Part shown: positions 50,460-58,377 of the stretch, in pieces | Position numbering within the stretch: the stretch's first letter is position 1 | How the letters are laid out: the number at the start of each line of letters is the position of its first letter | DNA from: VBDM01 sp049802235 | GTDB taxonomy: Bacteria; Pseudomonadota; Gammaproteobacteria; Burkholderiales; SG8-39 | NCBI GenBank assembly: GCA_049802235.1 | Contig: JBARMB010000064.1 | Location: forward strand, 1 to 64,000 | Reading direction: 5' to 3' | DNA length: 64,000 nt | The notes under the pieces: model-generated | Databases searched by the model: none | Told to the model about the DNA's origin: nothing | What the model saw: the letters and a program-made list of their open reading frames with translations, nothing else | Program-made: the position numbers and the translations under genes

Positions 50460-53057
50460 ATGCTAAAAAAACGCTATAGCACTGCCTCCCAGCTCGACGG
50501 CGTCATCGACCTCGAGCGCCTTCGCTCAGGTCCAACGGACAGCATCGAGCGGGACGCCGACCGATTCTTCGCACTTACTTTTCCCTCGGAAGAAGTGCGC
50601 GCGCTCCTGCGAGCGCTGAGCGATCGATTTGCAGGCAAGCATTCCGCAGGAACTGTTCTCGCACAGGCAGTGAAAGGGTTGGGCAAATCGCACACGCTGC
50701 TCCTTGCCTATCACTTGTTCAACAGCCCCGCCGAAGCGCAGGCGTGGATGGCGAAGCTAGGCTACAAGTGGTCACCGCCTGCGGACATGGTCGTAATCGT
50801 TCATAAATTTACCGACCACTCTGTGCCCAAGGATGCTCTGTGGTTGCTTGTCGGCGAGAAACTGGGTGCCAAAAAATGGAGCGATAAGGCACCGCCAAGC
50901 CCCGACGAGCTGCTGGCCGTGATCGGCAAGCGTCACCTGGTACTCGTGTTCGACGAGCTCGAGCGCGGCATTCAAGGGATTGTCAACGACGCAAAGAGAA
51001 TTCAAAACCTGAATTTCCTCCAAATGCTGAGCGAGACAGCGAATCGTGATCTGCGGGTGATGCTTATCGCCGCCATCTACGACGGTACGGTTGAACCCGG
51101 AGCCACGCTGCGCCGTACCCGACCGGTCGATCTGCGTTTTCGCAAGCCGGAAGATCGCGCGGCCATCGTACGTCATCGCCTTTTCGAGAACGCCGAGAGC
51201 TACGATCGCGATGCAGCGAAGTCACTCGTTCAGTCGTATATCAATGCATGGAAAAAGTTTGGCATCGAAACGCCGGCGCCTTATGCCGCGCGCATGGAAG
51301 CGACGTTTCCATTTCTTCCTGACCTAGTAGAGCTGATCTTTACCCGCATCACCGAGACGGTCGGGTTTCAGGGAACGCGCAGTGCGCTGGGATTATTGGG
51401 CGCAATGCTCGACGCGAGCGGTGAGGGCTCATTTCTGATGACCGCGGCACACTGCCGCATCTCGGACACAGCTTGCACCGACCGGATGCAGGACTTGAAC
51501 CCCTCCGGCGCCCTGATCAATTGCGCGAAATCGAACTACCTGGATCTCGCGAAACAACCCTACGCCGAAGCGATTGCCTCGGCGACGCTACTTGCTAGCC
51601 TCGTCCCCGGCGCTCCAGTAGGGCTCTCGAAGGATGAGATCGTCCGGCATGCGGTCAAACCGGGCGATGACCCCAATGACCTACAGATAGCTCTCGACAC
51701 CTTCAGGAAGTACGGTACCTATTTCCACGAAGCCGACGGGCGCTACCGTTTCGACCTGCACGAGAACGAGCATGCCAAGGTCGAGTTGAATGCGCGCAAG
51801 TACGCCGAAGATGTCGCACGCGAGCAGCTCATCACTACCTGGCTGCAAGACGTATTTCGCGACACCGGTGAGACCGTTGTGTTCCGCGACCCCGAGCAGG
51901 CCAAGTCAGACCTCGATGTGCTCTCGCTCAAGGGAAGGCGCTTCGTCCTCTCACCGCGTCGCCTGTCGGCCGAGGAGCGGCACGCGCTCTACGTCGGCGC
52001 GCAAAAGCGCAACCAGATCATTCTGCTCGAACCGCGCGACGACGCTGCTAACTACCTAACGAATGCCGACTTGCTTGCCTACGCTCGGCGCATCAGGGCG
52101 GCGCACGAACTTGCCAATGCGGCGGGCAGTGCCGATAGTCGCCGTCGCTACGAGGACATTCGCGCCGAGGAAGCGAAGCAGTTGCAGCGGCTCCTGCGCC
52201 AGTCGGGTCATATTTACATCCGAATCGAGAAATGGGCGGAGAAGCCCGCTGATACGCAGTTCGAAGAAGAGCCGCTTGGGCAAGCGGCTAGCAAGGCTGA
52301 GGTCGTAGAGCAGTTACGCGCCAACCTTTATCCGCCATCGCTCTTCGTCGAGCACCTGCGCAATCACAAGGAGCGGTTTATCGGGCAACGCGTCGAGCAA
52401 GTCGACCGCGCCTACAGTAACAACCTCGGATTCCCAGTCCCGCTCGATATCCAGATCGTGGCCAACGCTGTGCGACAGCTTGTACAGGAGCGGGTCATAG
52501 GTATAAAACATCAGCGCCTCGGCGGGGGCGCCTGCGGGGAGCCCGTCAACCTAAGTCAGTCAGAACTCGATCAAGCCGAACTTGCTCACCCGTGGCCAGC
52601 GTCGCTGCCGCCCGCCGAAAAACCAACCTCAGGTCCGGCATCGCCGCCCGGGCCGGGATCGGGACCAACGCCTCCGCCACCGGAGCCGGTGTCCGGCCTC
52701 TCGCGGCAACGTGACGAACGTGCGACGCCTCACTGCGCTAGCGTCGGCGAGCTACGCCAGCAAGTTGCTGCGCGTTTGGTCGATCTAGAGGACCCCATCA
52801 TCGTTGAGGCTCGATTTTCGATATTCTCGGATTTGCGGGGCCGTGATTTGACGTCGCTGCCGTCGGCATTTCGCGGCGGCCTTACAGGGAACGGCGACTT
52901 CAATATTCAGCTCGACATCACCGTTCGCGGGCCGCTGAGTAAAGCGAATCTCGAGCAGCAGTGCGAGCGACTGCCTGTGGTGGAAGGCGCAACTTATTCG
53001 GCGCGCGTCACTGTCGAGGTAGAGGAAGGCGCGCTTGCCAGGGATGGAATTGCGTGA
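50460..53057 (+). CDS. DUF499-domain AAA+ ATPase (BrxC/PglY-related)
   Basis: An 865-residue P-loop protein, first gene of the operon. Walker A is AVKGLGKSH near residue 72 and Walker B is LVLVFDELERGIQG near 160. Regions near 410-440 (KYGTYFHEADGRYRFDLHENE) and a proline-rich linker at 710-748 separate a small C-terminal domain. It resembles the ATPases of BREX (BrxC/PglY) and other antiphage loci, but it is shorter than usual BrxC (about 1100-1200). Its stop overlaps the next start by one base (TGATG). Confidence 0.85.
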   Translation: MLKKRYSTASQLDGVIDLERLRSGPTDSIERDADRFFALTFPSEEVRALLRALSDRFAGKHSAGTVLAQAVKGLGKSHTLLLAYHLFNSPAEAQAWMAKLGYKWSPPADMVVIVHKFTDHSVPKDALWLLVGEKLGAKKWSDKAPPSPDELLAVIGKRHLVLVFDELERGIQGIVNDAKRIQNLNFLQMLSETANRDLRVMLIAAIYDGTVEPGATLRRTRPVDLRFRKPEDRAAIVRHRLFENAESYDRDAAKSLVQSYINAWKKFGIETPAPYAARMEATFPFLPDLVELIFTRITETVGFQGTRSALGLLGAMLDASGEGSFLMTAAHCRISDTACTDRMQDLNPSGALINCAKSNYLDLAKQPYAEAIASATLLASLVPGAPVGLSKDEIVRHAVKPGDDPNDLQIALDTFRKYGTYFHEADGRYRFDLHENEHAKVELNARKYAEDVAREQLITTWLQDVFRDTGETVVFRDPEQAKSDLDVLSLKGRRFVLSPRRLSAEERHALYVGAQKRNQIILLEPRDDAANYLTNADLLAYARRIRAAHELANAAGSADSRRRYEDIRAEEAKQLQRLLRQSGHIYIRIEKWAEKPADTQFEEEPLGQAASKAEVVEQLRANLYPPSLFVEHLRNHKERFIGQRVEQVDRAYSNNLGFPVPLDIQIVANAVRQLVQERVIGIKHQRLGGGACGEPVNLSQSELDQAELAHPWPASLPPAEKPTSGPASPPGPGSGPTPPPPEPVSGLSRQRDERATPHCASVGELRQQVAARLVDLEDPIIVEARFSIFSDLRGRDLTSLPSAFRGGLTGNGDFNIQLDITVRGPLSKANLEQQCERLPVVEGATYSARVTVEVEEGALARDGIA

Positions 53058-54046
53058 TGGCGGCCCTAGACGCAGCGCTCCTCGCGCAGATGACGGCGCC
53101 CGCGCCGAGACTGCCGCAGCTCGAACGCTGGCTGATGGATCAAATCTGGAGCGCGTCCGCGTTCGAGCGTGCCGGGCGTTCGCCCAAGTCTTATCTTTTG
53201 GCCGGCGAGCGTGAAGTAAACGAGCGCGAGAGCCTATTCGGAGCAACTGCCGGCGGGGTGTACCACGAGCTTGCCCAGGCTCCACGCGACGACAGAACCA
53301 TCGCTGCCTTTTTTGCGGCGAACCCCGGTGCTGCCGCGGTGATCTTCGATGGTTGCTCACTGCGTGAGTATCCGAGGCTCGTCGAACTTGCCAAGGCATC
53401 GAAGCGGGCGGTGATCGAGTCAGGCTGCAGCCGTGCGGCGATTCCCTCCGAAACCAATCAGTTCGTCGTGGATCGTCTCGGACTTGGCCTGCCGGGGCTT
53501 GGACCCTCGCAACTGTCCTCGCGGCGCGAGCTTCGTGAGCAAAACGTGCGCTTCTACTACTTTGGCCAAGCGAACAGTTACCACACGATTGAAAACGGCC
53601 CCGAGTCGATTCTCTTGTGGTGCCGTTTTCCCGATCAGCGCTACACCGACAGCGCGGCGGTGGACGAAGGTCTGTTCGACGGCCTCTGGGACGGATTCGA
53701 ACTCGCCTGGCGCAATACCGTGCAGGCATTGCCGCCGGAACGGAAAGTCTTGGTGACGAGCGACCACGGTTATGTGTTCCTGAAATCCGGATTCAGTGAT
53801 ACGCGACTGAAGAATGCCGACCGCACGCTAAACGGTAAGCGGTTCTGCTTCTTCGCGCCCGACGAGCCACTACCGGCCGCGGCGGCCGGTCTTCGGGTGG
53901 ATGAGGCGCGGCGTCTGGCGATCCTCGCCGGCCGTGCGCACAACCGCCCGCAGGCGCCTTCAGCCTCGCAGTCGGTATATCGCCACGGCGGGCTTTCACT
54001 CATGGAGATGCTGACGCCTTGGCTTGTGTTAGGACCAGTCAGCTAG
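53057..54046 (+). CDS. pglZ: Short PglZ-domain protein
   Basis: A 329-residue protein of the alkaline-phosphatase superfamily. The typical positions are AVIFDGCSLREYPRL near 95, VTSDHGYVFL near 232 and VYRHGGLSLMEMLTPW near 305. PglZ proteins of BREX are two to three times larger, so this is a minimal version limited to the core domain. PglZ may act as a phosphatase or nuclease-like factor and partners the BrxC ATPase in BREX. It follows the DUF499 gene with a one-base overlap. Confidence 0.82.
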   Translation: MAALDAALLAQMTAPAPRLPQLERWLMDQIWSASAFERAGRSPKSYLLAGEREVNERESLFGATAGGVYHELAQAPRDDRTIAAFFAANPGAAAVIFDGCSLREYPRLVELAKASKRAVIESGCSRAAIPSETNQFVVDRLGLGLPGLGPSQLSSRRELREQNVRFYYFGQANSYHTIENGPESILLWCRFPDQRYTDSAAVDEGLFDGLWDGFELAWRNTVQALPPERKVLVTSDHGYVFLKSGFSDTRLKNADRTLNGKRFCFFAPDEPLPAAAAGLRVDEARRLAILAGRAHNRPQAPSASQSVYRHGGLSLMEMLTPWLVLGPVS

Positions 54047-54061
54047 GCAAAGGAGTAAGAG

Positions 54062-54304
54062 ATGAAGCAGAAGATTGGCACTGTGTTGGAGGGAGACATC
54101 TTGCGCCGCGCCAAACGCCGCGCGGCAGACGAGAACCGTCCGTTAAGCGATGTGATCCAGGACGCACTGGAGCGTTACCTCTCTGAAGGCATGCCCGAGC
54201 CTGCGCGGCGCGACGCCGCGTACCAGCTTTTTTGCGAGCGGCCGATGCGCCTCGCGCCGGATCAGTTGAAGGCGGTGCTCGAACACGACAGCTGGGATCT
54301 GTAA
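54062..54304 (+). CDS. Ribbon-helix-helix antitoxin (VapB-like)
   Basis: An 80-residue protein with an RHH DNA-binding fold: KIGTVLEGDILRRAKRRAA followed by RPLSDVIQDALERYL. The C-terminal tail (DQLKAVLEHDSWDL) would bind and inhibit the toxin. It lies 15 bp after pglZ and five bases before the PIN-domain gene, inside the defence operon. AAGGAGTAAGAG stands upstream of the ATG and gives it one of the best ribosome sites in the operon. Confidence 0.8.
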   Translation: MKQKIGTVLEGDILRRAKRRAADENRPLSDVIQDALERYLSEGMPEPARRDAAYQLFCERPMRLAPDQLKAVLEHDSWDL

Positions 54305-54309
54305 CCTCC

Positions 54310-54816
54310 GTGAACCTCGACGATATCCCCGCCGGCAGCCTCTGCGTTGTGGACACCAATGTCCTTCTATACGCCGAGCAAGGGGTTTCCCCGCAGGCGC
54401 AACGTTTCGTGCGCCGTTGTTCAAGCGGTGAGCTGAAAGCCGTGCTGCCGCAGACGGTATGGCAGGAACTCACACACAAGCTGATGCTCGCTGAGGCGAT
54501 GATGCGCGGTCTCACCTCGGGGGGGAATCCTGCGGCGCGGCTTGCGGCGAAGCCGGCGGCGATCCGTGGTCTCACGCTCTACCGCGCCAAAGTGAAATCA
54601 CTCCTCGATCTCGGTTTCAGCTTCGAGCCCTGCCAGCTCGGTGACTTGACCGAGCGCGCGTTCGCACTGCAGGAGAAGTACGGGCTGCTCACCAACGACG
54701 CAGTGGTACTTGCCGTCGCGCTGCGTTTGAAGGCCAACGCGCTCGTCTCAGCCGACAAGGCGTTTCACGACATCGCCGAGCCCGACGTGTACGGGCCTAC
54801 CGATCTGCGCTTCTAG
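54310..54816 (+). CDS. PIN-domain toxin (VapC-like)
   Basis: A 168-residue PIN-domain ribonuclease. Its acidic active-site residues are visible in VVDTNVLLY near 16, QTVWQELTHK near 52, LLTNDAVVLAVALRL near 124 and SADKAFHD near 143. The likely start is GTG at 54310. With the RHH protein it forms a VapBC-type pair embedded between pglZ and the methylase. It could be an abortive back-up that acts when the main system fails, or a simple addiction module; both are inference. Confidence 0.85.
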   Translation: MNLDDIPAGSLCVVDTNVLLYAEQGVSPQAQRFVRRCSSGELKAVLPQTVWQELTHKLMLAEAMMRGLTSGGNPAARLAAKPAAIRGLTLYRAKVKSLLDLGFSFEPCQLGDLTERAFALQEKYGLLTNDAVVLAVALRLKANALVSADKAFHDIAEPDVYGPTDLRF

Positions 54817-54820
54817 CGCT

Positions 54821-57800
54821 ATGAACGCTCCCGAGAAAACGAATCGCCCGGCGGCCGCAGCCGTCAGCGCGATCCCGCGCGCCATCGAGGTCGGCTTTCC
54901 CATCGTCGAGATCAACCGGCTCGCCGAACCGGAGCGAAACAGCTTCAAACCCATCTACCAGATGCACAAATGGTTCGCGCGTCGCGCCTCGTGTGTATTC
55001 CGCGCGATCCTGCTCGGCGCGCTCAAGCCCGCGGTTCAAGCGGATGGCACGCCCACGAATTTGATGGAGGAGTTCTACAAGAACCATGCCGACGACCCCG
55101 ATACGAAGGGCAAGGTCGTGCTTGATCCATTCATGGGCGGCGGCACGACGGTGGTCGAGGCGCTGCGCCTCGGCTGCAAGGTGATCGGCATCGACCTGAA
55201 CCCGGTCGCCTGGTTCATCGTCAAGACCGAGATCGAACCGGTGGATCTCGTGGCGCTGGAAGCCGCTTTTCAACGTCTTGCCGCGCGTCCGGTCGCGTGG
55301 AACGCCGACAAGCCGCTGCGCGAGACGCTCCTCAATCTGTACAAAACCGAGGCTGTGCCAGGGCTGGAAGCCGACGTGATCTACACCTTCTGGGTGAAGC
55401 ACGCGATCTGCACCGACCAGTCGTGCCGGAAGGAAGTCCCGCTCTTTAAGGATTACCTCGTTGCGCACAAAACCATGACCGTGCGCTACTGGCGCGACCT
55501 TGCCTGCCCGGAATGCGGAAAGAAGTTCGATTGGGAGACGCAGCCCGCGACATTGATCGCGGAGAACGCGCTGATGATCAACGCGCCTCGCGGAAGTGCG
55601 GGCGAAGGTCGGCCCAATGCCGCGTGGTCCTTCGCGCCAGAGCCGGAGAAGCCCAAGAAACGGCGCGATATCGCGAAAGCCGAACTTGACTGCCCTGGCT
55701 GCGCAAGACGTATCAAGCTCGCGGTACCTTCGGATCAGAGAAAGGAAAGGAAAAAAGTTCCGCTGACTGTGCTGCTCTGCCCGAAATGCGAGGCAGTATG
55801 GCAGTGGCGTGGAGAGCTGCACGAAGGCACGGTGCCATGCCCATCGTGCAAGCACGAATACGACCCGCGCAAGGGCAATGCCGGTGACGGAAAGTTTGAA
55901 TGCGTCTGCGGGAACAAAGACGACATTATCCAGAGCATCCGGCTACTGCCAAGAGAGAAGCGTCTTCCTGTCAGGCCCTATGCGCTGCAGGCTTATCTGC
56001 CCGCGGAATCGAAAGAAAACGAAGAGGACGCCGCGGGCGATGGCGCGCAGACCGCCCTCTTTGGTGACGGTGCCGATCGGCAGGAGGCGCTGCCCTTGCA
56101 ACGCAGGATTCTTGAACGCCGGCAGTTGCCCGACGGATTCTTGCTGCCGGGGAACGGGAAATTCTTCAAGCGCTTTTCTGCCTCCGACAAGACACGGCTC
56201 ATTGAGGCCGAGCGAACCTGGGACACAAACAAGGACAAGCTCCCTTACCCGAAGAGCGAAGTTCCTGTCGGTGAAAAGACCAAATCAGGTTTGCTCTCGC
56301 ATCACTATAACTATTGGCACGAGATATTTGCGCCCCGGCAGTTGCTTGCACTCTCGACACTGCTGCGAGGAATAATGGAGGAACCGGACGAAAAGCTCCA
56401 GGAGATGCTGCTTTGCGCCTTCTCAAACACGCTGGAAGGCAACAATATGTTCGTGCGCAATATCCCCTCGCGGAACACGCCTGGTGGAACGGCACCGGCT
56501 GGAATTTTCGCGCGACACGACTACCATCCCAAAGTCACGATCTGTGAGCAGAACGTTTGGGGAACAGAATCCGGCAACAACACATTCATTTCGCGCATGG
56601 AAATGCTCAACGCGGCCCTGCGCTTCGCACGCGACTGGTCCGATGCCCTCGACGGCTCGGCGCTTGACCCTGTCCCTACGAATTTTGAAGTGACCTTGAA
56701 GGCGGGCTCGTCGTCCGATCCAGCAGTCAACGACATGACTGCTGCCATCGCAATCACCGATCCACCCTACGCGGGGAACGTCAACTATTCCGAGCTAGCC
56801 GATTTCTTTTATGTCTGGCTGCGGTTGGTACTCAAGCAGCGCTATACCTGGTTTGCCCCCGAATACTGCGAAAAGCGTGCCGAAGTCATCGAGAATCGTA
56901 CTCGCGGCAAATCTATAGAGGATTTTTACAGTAGCCTCGCGGACGTATTTCGTCAGACCCGCTCCAACCTCCCAGAGCAGGGATTATTGGTATTCACATT
57001 TCACCACGCGGACCAGGAAGGAACCGTTTGGGAAGGGCTGCTGCAAGCGCTTTGTGACACCGGTTTCGAAATCGCCGCGGTGTATCCGGTGCACGCCGAA
57101 CGCGAGGCATCGCTTCATTTACTCGACAAGGAGAATATCTCCTACGACCTAATCCATGTCTGTCGCAAGCGGATTGAAGATCCGACGCCTCGCTCTTGGG
57201 CAGGCGTTCGTCAAGATGTTCGTCGCCGCGCGCGCGCCGAGCTTGCCGCCATTGAGGCCGGGCGCTATGGCGGGAAGCCGCTCGCTGAGCCGGACGTGCG
57301 CCTAATATGTATCGGTAAATGTTTGGAGCTCTACAGCACGCATTACGACAAGGTCCTCGATCACGAAGGAAAAACCCTGCCACTCCACCGCGCACTGCAG
57401 GACATCAGCGCGATTGTGGATCAACTCGTGACGAAAGAGCGGCCACTTCCTGTTGAGTTGGAAAACATTGACAACCTCTCCTACGTTTGGCTGCGCTGCC
57501 TCATGCTGCGCCGTGCCGAGGTGAGTGTGGACAGCCTGTCTAAGGACCTCCGTGCGCTCCAGGTCAGTGTCGACGACATGAAAAACGCGGGCCTCATTGT
57601 GCGCGGGAGGACTGGCCGAGGACGAACTTACGAGGTGAAGCAGCCTCATGAGCGTTTGGAAGCAGCGCTGGAAGCGCTTACTAAGGTTTCAACGCGGCAG
57701 GAGCAGACAAGACTCTTCGGCGAAAACGACCTGCCTGAAGGGCTCGTGATGGCGGATCTGTGGCAGGCGTTGATCGCGCTCGCGAGCGCCGGGGAATCGG

Positions 57801-57955
57801 TACTCGATCTGCTTGAGCGCTTCAAGCCGCAGTGGCCGGAGATTGCGGCGGGCCTGCGCTATTGTCGCCAGGCGCGCGCCGACTGGGAGGGACCGATCAA
57901 GCGCGTGCTCGCCGTGATTGAAGGCGTGCCGCTCTTCCGGGAAGGGGCCACCTGA
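54821..57955 (+). CDS. DUF1156 Zn-ribbon N6-adenine DNA methyltransferase (PglXI-type)
   Basis: A 1044-residue methylase. N-terminal DUF1156: FPIVEINRLAEPERNSFKPI then MHKWFARRASCVFRAILLGA near 45. SAM motif I: DPFMGGGTTVVEALRLGC near 101. Zn-ribbon pairs: CPECG (229), CPGC (290), CPKC (320), CPSC (340), CVCG (361). Catalytic motif: DPPYAGNVNYSELADFFY near 647. It belongs with the COG1743 enzymes, also called PglXI in BREX type 3. It would mark host DNA. It starts four bases after the PIN gene. Confidence 0.88.
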   Translation: MNAPEKTNRPAAAAVSAIPRAIEVGFPIVEINRLAEPERNSFKPIYQMHKWFARRASCVFRAILLGALKPAVQADGTPTNLMEEFYKNHADDPDTKGKVVLDPFMGGGTTVVEALRLGCKVIGIDLNPVAWFIVKTEIEPVDLVALEAAFQRLAARPVAWNADKPLRETLLNLYKTEAVPGLEADVIYTFWVKHAICTDQSCRKEVPLFKDYLVAHKTMTVRYWRDLACPECGKKFDWETQPATLIAENALMINAPRGSAGEGRPNAAWSFAPEPEKPKKRRDIAKAELDCPGCARRIKLAVPSDQRKERKKVPLTVLLCPKCEAVWQWRGELHEGTVPCPSCKHEYDPRKGNAGDGKFECVCGNKDDIIQSIRLLPREKRLPVRPYALQAYLPAESKENEEDAAGDGAQTALFGDGADRQEALPLQRRILERRQLPDGFLLPGNGKFFKRFSASDKTRLIEAERTWDTNKDKLPYPKSEVPVGEKTKSGLLSHHYNYWHEIFAPRQLLALSTLLRGIMEEPDEKLQEMLLCAFSNTLEGNNMFVRNIPSRNTPGGTAPAGIFARHDYHPKVTICEQNVWGTESGNNTFISRMEMLNAALRFARDWSDALDGSALDPVPTNFEVTLKAGSSSDPAVNDMTAAIAITDPPYAGNVNYSELADFFYVWLRLVLKQRYTWFAPEYCEKRAEVIENRTRGKSIEDFYSSLADVFRQTRSNLPEQGLLVFTFHHADQEGTVWEGLLQALCDTGFEIAAVYPVHAEREASLHLLDKENISYDLIHVCRKRIEDPTPRSWAGVRQDVRRRARAELAAIEAGRYGGKPLAEPDVRLICIGKCLELYSTHYDKVLDHEGKTLPLHRALQDISAIVDQLVTKERPLPVELENIDNLSYVWLRCLMLRRAEVSVDSLSKDLRALQVSVDDMKNAGLIVRGRTGRGRTYEVKQPHERLEAALEALTKVSTRQEQTRLFGENDLPEGLVMADLWQALIALASAGESVLDLLERFKPQWPEIAAGLRYCRQARADWEGPIKRVLAVIEGVPLFREGAT

Positions 57956-58377
57956 TGGCTGGCTACATGCTGATCGAGAGGAAAATGCTCAGACCGCACA
58001 AGGCGGACGGCGTCCCTCCGCATGAGCAGGAGATCGGCTTTCTCGATTACCTGCGCGAGCTGCGGCAGGAGGTGTTTCCATTCTCGCGTGGGAGCAAGCT
58101 GAGAGTCGTGGGGCTGGAGGAAACGCTGCTGGCCGCGCAGGATCGGAATGAACTCTCGGCGGAGATCCACCGGCTCCTTGCGGCTCGCGCCAACGATCTC
58201 GAGCGCATAGGCGGGTTCGTGCAGGTGGTGTTCGAATGGCCGCTTAGCTACGGCGACGACCTGTGGTTCACGCGCGGCGCGTCCGAGCGCATCCCGCTGC
58301 GCCCGCTCTTCGGCAGCGTCCGCCAACAATACGAAGACACGAACATCTATTACTTAGCAGGATTCAATCTGACATGA
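57955..58377 (+). CDS. Unrecognised 140-residue protein of the defence operon
   Basis: A soluble alpha/beta protein joined by one-base and four-base overlaps to the methylase before it (TGATG) and the helicase after it (ATGA). The start is AGYMLIERKMLRPHKADGVPP and the end DTNIYYLAGFNLT; in between lies FVQVVFEWPLSYGDDLWFTRG. I see no catalytic motif or transmembrane segment. The tight overlaps imply a fixed stoichiometric partner of the methylase or helicase. I cannot assign it to a known defence-associated DUF. Confidence 0.75.
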   Translation: MAGYMLIERKMLRPHKADGVPPHEQEIGFLDYLRELRQEVFPFSRGSKLRVVGLEETLLAAQDRNELSAEIHRLLAARANDLERIGGFVQVVFEWPLSYGDDLWFTRGASERIPLRPLFGSVRQQYEDTNIYYLAGFNLT

